From assembly GCA_017165825.1 (NCBI GenBank), contig CM029370.1:23114186-23178185 (forward strand): DNA of 64,000 nt. The letters are read 5' to 3'. This DNA is from Hepsetus odoe. Its lineage: Eukaryota; Chordata; Actinopteri; Characiformes; Hepsetidae. A program made the translations under genes and the position numbers. The notes under the pieces were generated by a model. The model was not told the origin of the DNA and did no database searches. It was given only the letters and a program-made list of their open reading frames with translations. Shown here piece after piece: positions 1 through 11,293 of the stretch. The first letter of the stretch is position 1; every line of letters starts with the position of its first letter.

Positions 1-470
1 CTGCTCCACAGCCTGATAAAGCTCATTTGTGGCTGCTTCAGATCAGCCCCTATTGCTAATGCTAAAGTTTGTCTTTGTAACTGAAAGACTGCGTACACTT
101 TTAAAAGTATCTGTATTCGCTCATAAGAAGAGTTGCCTAGAAACATTTTGCACATTTCCATGGGTGGATATTTCTGAGATTGAGGCTTTTTTTTTTTTTT
201 CTTCTTTCTTTCCCCTTCTCTTTTCATTTTTCAAAAAAAGACAATGTGTCAACTCGGTTTTTTGTATTGGTACAAATTTTCCAGCAAGATTTCTGACATG
301 TGTCTGATGCTCAAGTGTTTTGAGTGTATTGTTTTTTATTAAGGTAGAGTGCAGTACTGGTGTATACAGGACCTCTTGTTTCTTCTTTTCTTTTTTACAC
401 TTTCATCAGCCTAAATAATACACGTATGGTATAATGTATGTGATATCTGAATGCTTTTACTCTATTCAAG

Positions 471-1146
471 TAATCTTCCTGGACAAACAAGACATTTGAT
501 TGATACCCTGAAAACATATGAGGTAAGAGACAAACCCATTCAATTCACAGGATACCCTAAGGGTTCGCTTTAACTGCATGAACGGCCATGAACTTTCTTT
601 ACTGATAATTTGTAATTACCTTTTTGGTTGCTGCAGATCTTCTCAAAACAGGACTGCAGATGAAACCAAAGGAATGGCTGTTATCTGATCTAAAAAGCTG
701 TGATCTTCTTGAACTATCTCTAACTACAGGGCATTAACTTTGACGAGGACTGGAAACTGCTGACCATTCTCATTGGCATGAATGACATCTGTGATTACTG
801 CAAAGATAAGGTAAGGTCTTCATGTTCAGTGGAGACAACTGCATATCTCATGACCTTGAGCGAATTGTGACTTTTACTGATACTGATATTTTAGATTATC
901 AGGTGATGATTCATTTTAACAGGTTAGAATGGTCAGCGTTTCTCAAGACACTTTTTAAAAAAAAAACTACTACTGTACCTTAAGCTAGAACATGATAATA
1001 CTACACAATGAAAAGTTCTCTTACAGTGAAAAACAGATCCTAATGCATTTTTTTGCAGTGTGGTGTGTGTGTGTGTGGTGTGTGTGTGGTGTGTGTGTGT
1101 GTGGTGTGTGTGTGGTGTGTGTGTGGTGTGTGTGTGGTGTGTGTGT

Positions 1147-1182
<36 letters not shown>

Positions 1183-1252
1183 TTTTTTTGTTTGTTTTGT
1201 TTTGTTTTTTTGTTTTTTTTAAATAAATGCTCATTTCATTTATAAACCTCTA

Positions 1253-1288
<36 letters not shown>

Positions 1289-3079
1289 ATTATTATTATA
1301 TTTTAACAACTTTTCTTTGTGTAGTGTTCAATCTTTAAATACTTTTAATATACTATTGGAAAATATTTGCTAATGTACAGTTATTTTTGTTTGGCTTTAT
1401 TATACAGATTATTCTGCTTTTATAAATGGAGTAAAAATGACAAAATATAATACTTTTTAGAAATCTTACTTAAGTTCTCAATTGAAAGTGACAGCAGTTT
1501 TTATTGTTTGATTTGTTTTCTATTCTTCTTTGTATTTTAAACGATAGTCTTCAAGCAAAGTTTACTGTAAAAGTCTTGATGCTTTTCTTTGTTACACAGC
1601 CTACGGATCATATTTTTATGAGCAGCTTGGCTGAAATGCATGAAAGCTGTAATTCATGTCCTAATCATAACAGATCACACACTAATGAGTGTAGCCATGA
1701 GTGACTGGTAACCCTGGGGAGGTGTTCTGAAAAGCATATCCAGCACTTAAACTTATCACACAGGAGAGCCATGGGGCAACACTTAATTAATTTTCTTCTG
1801 TTTATATACACAGTCACTCTTTTCAGTGGAAAACTTCATACACTACATGACCGTGTCCTTGGAGATGCTGATGAATGAGGTAACAATGAATTTAAAGACT
1901 CTTTTGTGATACAAGCACTAAAAGTCAACTGCTTTTACTCAGACCATGTTGATAATTTTTACATCATGTAAAATTCCATTATGTTTTTAGAATGGGACTT
2001 TTTTTTTTTATAAGCTTTTAAAAGGTCAGACCTGAAACAGAATCATTGTGCTGTTATATTTCAAACCTGTATATAATCATATTCTAGTCTAAAAGGCTTC
2101 AACTCTGGGCTGATAAAAATATCTTGGGATCTATGCATGTTCCTTTTTAATTTCACTAGCCTGTCTACTTCGCTATGCAGGTTCCACGAATGATAGTGAA
2201 TGTTGTTCAGATTTTGCCCATGGAGACACTGCGTGAGGTGCAGAAGCCAACTCCAGGGTGTCTTCTCCAAAGGTACTCTACATCTGTGGAGTTAACTGGA
2301 AAGGTTAATCTAGCCATGTGTTTAAAAGAAGCATGATTGATAAACCAAATGACCTTTTTTTCCACCAAATTATTTTTTTAATACATTCATTTAATGTTAA
2401 AATGTTCATTTGAATAATAGTAAAATTAGAATCTAATAAAATAATGGTAATGTTCATTTTAATAGCAGTATCAACGACTAACAAGATCAGTAAGAACAAT
2501 TATCAGGATGTAAATGTTTATAGATATTATAAATTGCATTAATCACTTACATGTGTGCACACACACTGTAGTCCATCTGTTTGCTAGTCATCCTTTACCC
2601 CATTCATCAGTGGTCAGGACCCCCACAGGACCACCAGTGTGCAGTTATCATAGGGGTGGTTGATCATTCTCAGCACAGCAGTAACACAAAAATGAGTTGA
2701 GGTATTTATGCCACTTCATTATCACTGCTGGACTGAAAATAGTCCACCAACCAAAAATATCTGGCTAAAAATGTCCTGTAATAAGAAACTAGCCACCAAA
2801 AAAGAACTAGAGGGTGAATAATACAGACTACCAGTAGCTTTATTTCAGAAAGGTGGATCAACAGGTAAGATTTTTAATAATCTTGTTTAATAAAGTGGAC
2901 AGTAAATGGCTGCTGATTAGCAGCACTTCTGTAAGTGTGATTGATTCCCTGCAGTTTGTAACTGTAAACTATAAAGTCTGTTAAGTGGAGCTGATGAAAT
3001 GAGCAGTGAGTGTGAAGCTGATAAATTGAACAGTGAGTGGGAGGTGTACCTGATGAACGAACTTGTACGGGGATGTGTG

Positions 3080-3114
<35 letters not shown>

Positions 3115-5824
3115 TGTGTTTGTGCTAACACACACTGCTAAGCAAAAAAAAAAAAACAACCTGCTTAATACTGTCCACCCCCCCCAAAAGCCTCTAAAAC
3201 TGTGAGGCATGAACCCCACAAAAACTCAGGTGCATTATGAAATTTGGCACCATGAGTTTAGCAGAAAATCATTTTGAGGTCTAAGTTGGAAAATAGATCA
3301 ATTAAAAAATGTCCAGCACATCCCACAACACAAATGCTAGGCTGGATTGAGGTTTAGACAAAAAACATCTTGATGTCTGTTCCTCAAACCGTTTCTGAAA
3401 AATCTGTGCAATGGGGCATTGTGCATTATCCTTCTATTGGAATTTTGTTGCCATTAAGGGGTGCATTTTTCTGCACATAAATCCTGTGAACCATGGTTTC
3501 CCAACGGAACAGCACACTGCCTCTAACAGTTTGCCTTTTTTCTATATTCCATCTGGCCACCATCTCATTCCTAAGACGCACTCACATGCCCATTCTCAAC
3601 AAAACTGACAGTGGTGAAAGTGACTACCCTTGTCATTGTGAAACGCAGCACAGCACAACACAACGAAATTCAACCTCTGCGTTTCACCCATACACACACG
3701 TGCAGCAGGGGGTAGCTATTGAAAGCGCCCGGGGAGCAGTGACTGGGATGGTACCTTGCTCAAAGGTACCTCAGGGCAACCTACTGGTGAGGGAATCAAA
3801 CCCACAATCTTCTGATCCGGGGCAACTCCCTAAGCAGAATTAGGCCACCGCTAGCAGTGAGGTCAGCATGGGGACTCTGACTGCTCTGCAGCTGTGAGGC
3901 CCCAAAAGCGGCAAGTTGTGTTGCACTGTGTTCTGACATCTTTCTAGCATCACTGATTTAAATACTGCACACCTTATCTTTTTTTTTTCCCTGCTTACAA
4001 TGCATCAGCTTCAAGAATTGATTGTTTATTAACTCCCTGATCTATCACACCCTTTTACAGGTGCTGCTGTTTTGAGAATGTATTATTCATTTGATCTGTC
4101 TGTTTTTAAGATGTGCTTGATCTGTGCATTTAATATTTGTTAGATAATGTAAAGTTTATTTTTAAATAACTTATGAATTGTGAATTTATTCAGATTTGGT
4201 AAAAAATAATACTACCAATTATGTTGGTGGTGATAAAGCAGTACAGTACAATACATATATTTATATATAGTTTTATGAAAAATGAAGTGCTTTAAATAAA
4301 ACATCATTAAAATATTCAGTACAAACAGCGTTTAGAAGATGATAAATTATTTTCATTACATTTGAGAAGTGGTATGAAGTTGTGAAATGGCAAAATTTTC
4401 ACATTGTTGTAATTGCATTCTGTGGTAACTAGTTTTGTGAAACCGAAGCCTGCTTGATCTTCACAGGTCTTTCTGTTCCTGCCTGGTGAAGCCAGCTACA
4501 GGCTCTGCTGATCTTAAAGAGCTGATTGAGATCAATCTGCAGTTCCAGGTGTGTAAGTTCTAATCAGAAAATTGAGTTAGCAGTGCTTTTAACGGTATAC
4601 AAACCAAAAACTTAATTTACCATAAATGGTAAATGTCATTGTTTAACTTATGTAAGTGAATTAAGTCTCTACTTTTAAACCAAGACATACACTTTTGTCT
4701 AGCAGATACTAATCAACAGGTTAATGAAGCTTGAGGCATCTGTGTCTCTGAAATTAAACTGGCTCTATTGAAAAAATAAAGATGTAAACGTTATACATCC
4801 TTTGCTTAACTAAAGTCCTTTGCCTCATTATTGCTTGAACCATGTTTATCTTAACCTGTGTGATTAAATTTGTTTAAGTTTTTTTAATGGGTCTTTCTGC
4901 TGTCCCAGAATGCCCTGGAGCAGCTTCTCTACAGTAACCGGTTCTTTAAGAGTGACTTTGCTGTAATTCTTCAACCATTTCTGAAATACGCTGACCCTCC
5001 TCGCCATCCTGTAAGAAATGTGCAGTGACCGCTCTAAACACTGTGTGTTAGCTTCCTAATGTAAAAAAAAAACAAAAAAAAAAAAACAGGCAATAAAATA
5101 ATGAAATTCCTGGAGTCTCTAGAAAAGAACAAAAAGTACAGTCTGTGCTACATAATGTTGTCTCACACCCCTGTCAACCCCGATAGAATGGAAAGATAGA
5201 CATGAGCTTCTTCACTCCGGACTGTTTCCACTTCACCATGAAAGGACACGAGGAGCTGGCTAAGGGTCTTTGGAATAACATGGTGAGATCAGTGTAGCTT
5301 CATTCCTTCTTCTGATTCCTTTTAAGAAATGTTTTGCCATTTTGAAATATGATTTTCTATCTAGCAAAGTTAATATCTAATGCACCATTTTGTTGCTATT
5401 TTGTTTTACAAACATTAATGATCTTTTAAGTTCATACTACAGTTTATATGCTGAGACAAAGATGGTTTTTTTTTTCATATACTGAAGGTGTTCTGTTTAT
5501 CTTTGCTGTGTGCAGTTCCAGCCTGAAGGTGAGAAGTTTATGGTTGAGAGTTTTTCCACCCCCATTCAGCTCATGTGTCCTCCTGTGGTAAGACCTCTAC
5601 TTCTTTGTTACCTGTTGTTAGTTACAATTGCATAGACCGGTTTTCATCTTTTTTCTTTGAACACCCAGGACCATCCTTACATTTACACCAAACCTAATGC
5701 TGTCAAGAATGGTCAGTCCCCGCAGCCTGGGCCACCAGCATCAGGAGGTCCACAATTGGCCGCGTTCCTCTCTCCAATGACTGCTTTGGTTTTTGTTCTC
5801 TTCTGGTTGGCCAACAAAATCTAG
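471..5824 (+). CDS. plb1: Phospholipase B1-like, 3' part (last lipase domain and C-terminal tail)
   Basis: Nine coding exons are seen: 471-522, 730-810, 1814-1879, 2181-2272, 4467-4548, 4909-5010, 5187-5282, 5516-5587 and 5669-5824 (stop TAG). All joins are GT-AG and keep frame. The product is the end of a GDSL/SGNH-type phospholipase B, a membrane-bound enzyme that removes fatty acids from phospholipids. Seen: 'INFDEDWKLLTILIGMNDIC', with the G-x-N-D oxyanion block; 'CSCLVKP'; and 'FFTPDCFHFT', whose D-x-x-H is the catalytic Asp-His block V. The GDS serine block is not in the window and should lie to the left. A Pro/Gly-rich linker (PQPGPPASGG) is followed by a hydrophobic C-terminus (ALVFVLFWLANKI), a membrane anchor. 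PLB1 normally has tandem lipase repeats; this would be the last. The first visible exon starts in mid-codon, so the gene is partial. A paralogue of PLB1 cannot be excluded. Confidence 0.86.
1061..1178 (+). repeat. (TG)n microsatellite with GTGGTG interruptions
   Basis: About 118 bases of TG repeat broken at fairly regular spacing by GG steps, followed by T-rich sequence. It lies in an intron of the plb1-like gene. Cysteine/valine-rich reading frames across it are not genes. Confidence 0.9.
1252..1298 (+). repeat. (ATG)n / (ATT)n microsatellite
   Basis: A run of GAT/ATG triplets passes into ATT triplets, in the same plb1-like intron as the TG repeat. Confidence 0.85.
2560..2860. repeat. Interspersed repeat fragment ('GGACCCCCACAGGACCACCA' family)
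   Basis: This intronic stretch contains 'CAGTGGTCAGGACCCCCACA', then 'GGACCACCAGTGTGCAG' and 'TTGATCATTCTCAGCACAGC'. The pattern is typical of an abundant teleost interspersed DNA repeat. Assignment is from recognition of the core only. Boundaries are approximate, and a 33-base T run follows at about 3080. Confidence 0.4.
3611..3855 (-). repeat. tRNA-derived SINE, family A (copy 1)
   Basis: The copy runs on the minus strand: its tail ('GTGAAAGTGACTACCCTTGT') is at the low coordinate and its tRNA-like head, complement of 'TAGGCCACCGC', at the high end. It contains 'GCAGCAGGGGGTAGC' (3702-3716) and 'GCGCCCGGGGAGCAGTGA'. The same order recurs at 7361, 12836, 27183, 33802, 57891 and 59194. It lies in the plb1-like intron and explains the open frame there. 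Confidence 0.8.
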
Positions 5825-6478
5825 AAACCGAAGATGAAGCACCATGAAACTTTGTTGCTATTCATGAGCTACCAGCAATGCCTTTTTTCCCCTGCCTCTT
5901 TGAATGGACTCTCATAAGTTGAAGCCAACTAAAGTACAGTGCAACATTTACAGCCCAGAAAAGAGAATGAGCAAAACTGTGCCATTGCAATTAAGAGACT
6001 ATAACGAGTAAAATTTGGCAGAATTACATGCACATTCAACACCAATGCACTGCTTCATCCGGTCTTCTGCAATGTTAAAAGCGCACCGGCAGCAGGAGAA
6101 CATCATGTACCCTAACCTGATGACCCTTTCTGATCCATCCATCATCTACCTAACTGGATATCCTCCATTTCATAGCCCAAACAGAGCAGTGGCAGGTGCT
6201 GGCCACATTTCGCCCAGACTAATGCTGCTCTAATTGATTTAGCTAGGAAAGGTAATTGTGTGAGCCAACTCAGGCTCATCTGAACAAAAATGGCCCAAGG
6301 TTAGCCTGAAAGCACATTACGCTTATGAAGTCAAAGGAGTTAACTGTTTGGAGAAAGGAGTATTGTGGCTTTTCAGATGGCGGTTAAATGCAGAACATTT
6401 GACAGATGCCTAATGCCCAGAATAATGAGAGAATCACTATCGGAAGCTGCAACCTGAGACATGCATTTAGTCTCTTCA

Positions 6479-6484
6479 AATAAA
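6479..6484 (+). terminator. Poly(A) signal AATAAA, likely for plb1-like
   Basis: An AATAAA lies about 650 bases after the plb1-like stop codon. It is the first canonical signal in the 3' flank and gives a plausible 3' UTR of about 0.67 kb. Inferred from position only. Confidence 0.5.
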
Positions 6485-7360
6485 GCTTTTGGAAGAACAA
6501 TACATATCTCTGCTTTTATGCTATCTTTTAAAAGCCACAGTATTCTTGGACTGGGTAAGAGCTTTATTAAGTGTTAATGCCATCCTTAGGTTTAACATAT
6601 AAACAAGAGCCTTTGACTGAAATCAGAACTGATCATATCAGCGGTATCACTGTAATCTCACAGGTGCACAGATTGATTCATAGCAAAGCCCATTATATTG
6701 CAAGTGACTGTTTCCCATCATAAACATGTCCATACAGGTGTTTTCCATAATAAGCAGTCGGTTAATTCATTGCTTTCGTGGCCTTTGCTAGAGCAAACAA
6801 TTGCACAGCCATTTGATACAGGGCAAACACTAAGGCACTGCTGACGTTAACCCCCTTTATTGTCTCCTTGATCAGGATCTGGGCAGCTTGTGAAATAGGA
6901 AATTTGAGACTGGACAAACATGAAACACTGTATGCCCACCATCTGAATAAAACTTTTTAAAATTCATCTGTTCAAGTCTGATTGATTTGGAAGCAAAAAA
7001 TGCGCTCAAGTTTAGCTTCTGATATTTGTATTCAAAACTGAGCACTCCTGTTTTTTTTGGATGAATTTTCAATTTTATTTTTCCCCTCACTATGATAGAC
7101 TCAGCAAGTGAATGCACTCTGCAATTTATGGAATAGACTTTTGACTGTATTTGCTTTGAACAAAATCACCAAATACATTATTGCCATTTATATTAATTCT
7201 GTCTTTATTGCATTTTGTCATTTCAACCATATGCACAGTACACAGTAAAATGAAACAACTTTCCTCCAGGACCCTGGTGCAGGACTAACAAGTGCAGACA
7301 GACAACAATCAGTGCAAAAACAATTGCACGTTTCTAATGTTAACGTTACTACAGTGTTAA

Positions 7361-7568
7361 GTGAAAGTGAATAGTCATTGTTATTGAGTACACAGCGAAC
7401 CACAACAAAATTACACCTCTGCATTTCACACATGCACACCATGCAGCTGGGGACAGCTATGTAAAGTACCCAGGGAACAGTGATGGGGACGGTACCTCAG
7501 GGTACCTACTGGTCTGGGATTCGAATCTTCTGATCCTGAGGCCAACTCCCACTGGGCCACCGCTGCCA
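7361..7568 (-). repeat. tRNA-derived SINE, family A (copy 2)
   Basis: It has the same layout as the 3611 copy: tail 'GTGAAAGTGAATAGTCATTG', a middle with 'CAGGGAACAGTGATGGGGAC', and a head ending 'GGGCCACCGCTGCC'. The CTCF-like core has decayed here ('GCAGCTGGGGACAGC'). Confidence 0.78.
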
Positions 7569-8707
7569 TGTATTTTTAAAACAATACTGTGCAACATTCT
7601 AGAGCCGCCACTTATTTCTTCATATTTTGCTAGGGAATCGGGTTGTGCGAAAATATTGTTTTATGCCATGTCTTTAGCATATTGAGTAGATTAATGAAAT
7701 TGTTTATCACAACAGGCTTCTAAGTGTCTAAAGATACAAGGTGTGTAGCTGGAGAGGTTCCAGCCACTCTGTGGCTGTAAACACCAGCCTGATCGCCTGC
7801 ATCTGTTTCCTCACTGCTTCATACCTGAAGTTAAATGGTTTTGTAGTACTTGTGTAGTTCATATGTAGGTCACTGTGTAGCTGGAAACAGAAAAGACAAT
7901 CCTTTTTTTAAGTTAGAGTATCTCACAAAAGTGAGTACTTTTATTGACAGTGGTTTAGACTTTAATGGCTGTGTGTTGAGTTATTTCGGGGGGACAGCAA
8001 ATGTACACTGTTATACAAGCTGTACACTGGCTACTTTACATTGTATCAAAGTGTTGTCCATCAAAAGATACTCACTTCTGTAGGTAGTTAAGTGGGGAGC
8101 TGAAGTGTGTTCATGTGACTAAAGCATAATGAACTTTTCTTCCAGATCCACATTTATGAGGAGACTCTCTATTTTCAATAATGCGATCAGTGACATGGAG
8201 CAATCATTTCACCCACGCTGTTATAGTTTGTGCAGAATGCTTTGGGTATAACTGCCTTCACTTGTTCATCATAAATGGCTGTGTGTCGGTAGTTAACCTT
8301 TGATTATATAATAGATTAATAGTTATCATTTCAGGACACACAGGCCCAGGAAATTGAATTGCCATTTGCTCAAGCTTTACTGAGATGTTGGTTCATTGCA
8401 TTTGAACAGATATAATAATGTTTTCAGGTTGGCACATGTCTCCTCATCAGGATGAACTAATCTCTCTTAATATTATTATGATTTGAACATATGCTGCTAT
8501 TAAGGAATTTTTTTCTCTCTGAAGTTCATGTACAGTTATTAGATTCATGAATTTTGACCTGATTCAACCTGTTCTCTGGACTTTCTTGCAGTTACTTGTT
8601 TCATTCTGAAACTTACTGGATCTTCTAACAAATGCTAGGGGAGGTTTGTGTGCACAAAAAAAATGATGATATATGATTTTCCATCCTTATTTCATTCATG
8701 AAGTATA

Positions 8708-8900
8708 CACTTTGTGTCCAAAAGTTTGTAGACACCAGCATTTCTTATGAAATCAAGGGTATTCATAGGCGAGTTTCGCCCTTTTGCTACAGGAACAGCC
8801 TCTGTTCCTCTGAGAAGACTATTTACTGAATGTACATTGCAGTAAGGACTGGATTGCATTCATGAAACATTGATGAAGTTGGGTAGAATTCTAGCAAAAG
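8708..8900. repeat. Fragment of repeat with 'TGTCCAAAAGT' terminus
   Basis: It begins 'TGTGTCCAAAAGTTTGTAGA', the terminal motif also found at about 15120-15558, 35074-35392 and 55335. Only one end is recognisable. Probably a remnant of a non-autonomous DNA transposon; the superfamily is uncertain. Confidence 0.4.
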
Positions 8901-10040
8901 GGGTTGAATATATAGTACAAAAAAAAAAACATACATTTTTAAAATAATGATGGAACTCTCTTTCCATTTCGAGCATTTGTCTGAAGTGTTATTAAAAGGA
9001 CCATATACAAAAGTGCATACCAGGCAAATAATGTTATTTAAACATTTAAATGGTCCTTAGAGGTGCCATACTGTTGTACGTTACCAATGCCTCGACAGAA
9101 CCCCTTTTTAAGGTTGTACTCAAAATCAGTATAGGATCACAGGTGTCACTTTATGTTATATCATAGGTGGGGGGATGCTCCATCATAGAAAACAGAACGC
9201 CAATGCTCCAAAGCCCAGTCTTGGGGGTTTTATGCCTTTCTGGGCATCAGACATGGTGTCCTTAAGCACACGTGTCAGTAAAGAGAGCACCTTAAAGAAG
9301 TTCAATTCACCTATTAGAAGTGATGTACATATGGTTTCTGTAAACAAAGACAGATGGGCAGAGTGCATTGATTACGTGCTATATTTCCATCCTGTTGATA
9401 TACAATGTGCACAGTCTTAGCTGTTAAGAAATGAACAATGATCTGATGATGCAAAAACACTCAAGAGAACATAAAAGGCCTGTTTACCTCAACAATAGGA
9501 TTTTTCCAAGCCCAGCTCTTTGCTTTATACAAAATGACTGTTTATTCAGATCGCTGTAGCATCCGAGTTACCTTGGTTATGTTTTGTTGATTCCCGGGTG
9601 ATTAGTTTCATCAGCACCATTCTTATGGTAACCCAGAAAAAGATCATTCAGGCCCTTTAAAATTTTATATAAAAGTATAAACAGTGTGCATGATAATAAT
9701 AGTACAACAGTTTTTGGCCTACTTTTTTAAAATGAAAAATTGTTTAATGAAAGGTCTTTGCCTCCTTCCCTGTCTCACTTCACACTTTTAAATTCTCTTT
9801 CAACATTTTGCAGTTATCTTTGTTACTTTGATTCAAATGCATCTGTTTAATAAATCGGTTGCAGTGGTGCTGTCACACAAGGCACTCCGGAGCCTAATCA
9901 ATCATTGCTATTGCCAAGCCTTTATGGAGAAGGCTTCTAATGGAATTACATTATAAAATTAAATAAATAAATAAATGAAAACATTAACTACAGTATGAAG
10001 TAGGACAAGTGTGTGCATGTGTGTTTACATACATACATAT

Positions 10041-10584
10041 AGTACTGTGCAAACGTTTTAGGCAGGTGTGAAAAAATGCTGTAAACAAAGAATGCTTCCA
10101 GAAATATAAATAATGATTGTTTATTTTGATCAATTTACAAAATGCAAAGTGAGCGAACAAAAGAAAAATCTAAATCAAATCAATATTTGGGGTGTTACTA
10201 CCTTTTGCCTTCAAACCAGCATCAGTTCTTCTAGGTGCACTTGCACAAAGTCAGGGATTCTGTAGGATTATAGTCGGTGTATGATCAACCAGTTTTACCA
10301 AACAGGTACTGATGATCATCAGTGTCACGCGGAGGTTGAAACACAGTCATGTTTGGAACAACCTACCAGCCGAGTTCCTTCAAAAACTGTGTGCAAGTGT
10401 ACCTGAAAGACTGATGCTGTTTTGAAGGCAAGGTGAATGCACACCAAATAGTTTGATTTAGATTCTCTTTGTTCATTCCTGCATTTTGTTGATTGATGAA
10501 AATAAATGATTAACCTTCCATTTCTAGAAAGCATTCTTTGTTTTACAGCATTTTCACACCTGCCTAAAACTTTGCACAGTGCTG
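10041..10584. mobile_element. Internally deleted Tc1-like transposon (copy 1)
   Basis: The ends are inverted repeats: 'AGTACTGTGCAAACGTTTTA' on the left, and 'CTAAAACTTTGCACAGTGCT' on the right in + orientation. A shortened, frameshifted piece of transposase 3' sequence ('CCAGCCGAGTTCCTTC') remains between them. At about 0.54 kb it is far shorter than an intact Tc1 (about 1.6 kb), so it can move only with transposase from elsewhere. A close relative lies at 29622-30154. Confidence 0.8.
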
Positions 10585-10603
10585 TAAATTTGCATATACA
10601 GTG

Positions 10604-10604
<1 letters not shown>

Positions 10605-10651
<47 letters not shown>
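10605..10651. repeat. (TA)n microsatellite
   Basis: A TA run directly after the Tc1 element's right end. A second AT run lies at about 10771-10811. Confidence 0.9.
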
Positions 10652-10655
<4 letters not shown>

Positions 10656-10768
10656 TATATATATATAAATCTTTTAATGTATCAATTAAATTTAATCATT
10701 TTGATGTATAATATAACCTTTCATTGTCAGTGCAACTGTGAGTCAAGTGAGTGCATCATCAGAATAAC

Positions 10769-10813
<45 letters not shown>

Positions 10814-11026
10814 GTTACAGGAGTTAGCTAAATAGTTTGGTTGAGATTAGTTCGTTGTTTTGGCAGAAAGTGAGTATAATTTATATTTTAACGAGTCTAA
10901 GCAGAGCAGACCCAGATGACGTGAAAGAGTCTCACCTCCGAGTGAAAGAGTTTCTAAAGAAATGAAATGAAAGAAAAGACGGAGGAAGCTTTGTGAGGAT
11001 AGATGCGGGGTGTCTGGTCTTTGCAG

Positions 11027-11059
11027 TGATGTCATTTCCCCTCGGCTGGTTATATAAAG
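11027..11059 (+). promoter_or_regulatory. chga: chga core promoter: CRE-like site and TATA box
   Basis: TGATGTCA (11027-11034) is one base from the CRE consensus TGACGTCA. TATATAAAG (11051-11059) is a good TATA box 17 bases downstream. Mammalian CHGA promoters are known to use a TATA box with a nearby proximal CRE for neuroendocrine and cAMP/CREB control, so the layout fits. Transcription is expected to start near 11080, giving a leader of roughly 210 bases. Confidence 0.72.
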
Positions 11060-11159
11060 CAGGTGCAGGTGCTGGAAGTTCGGAGAGGCAGCAGCATCAG
11101 CAGCAGAGCACGAGCTCGATCACCGCATCCTGCGCTTCATCCTTTCACAAGGGCACGGC

Positions 11160-11171
11160 ATGCGACCATAA
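11160..11171 (+). other. Short uORF in the chga 5' leader
   Basis: ATG CGA CCA TAA: three codons and a stop, 122 bases before the chga start codon and inside the predicted leader. It could reduce initiation at the main ATG. Use in translation is inferred, not shown. Confidence 0.4.
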
Positions 11172-11293
11172 AGCAGCCTCGCTTATTATTTATTTATTTA
11201 TTTTCCACACCTCCAGAGGAGAGAGAGGAGGAGAACTAGTCGAGGTTTATCTCTCCAGGAGCAGATCTGGGCTTTACTGCTCCAGTCACAGCA

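Larger units (their letters stand above)
5825..11293. other. plb1-like 3' UTR, intergenic DNA and chga leader
   Basis: After the plb1-like 3' UTR there is no supported gene until chga. The interval holds a family A SINE (7361-7568), a 'TGTCCAAAAGT' repeat fragment (about 8708-8900), a deleted Tc1 element (10041-10584), two AT microsatellites (about 10605-10651 and 10771-10811), then the chga promoter and 5' UTR. Reading frames here are short and resemble no family I know. Confidence 0.7.

Noticed and set aside
992..1245. Cys/Val-rich and Thr/His-rich frames at TG/CA repeats (also 13534-13755, 45059-45562)
   Set aside because: Products of dinucleotide repeats, open in several frames on both strands.
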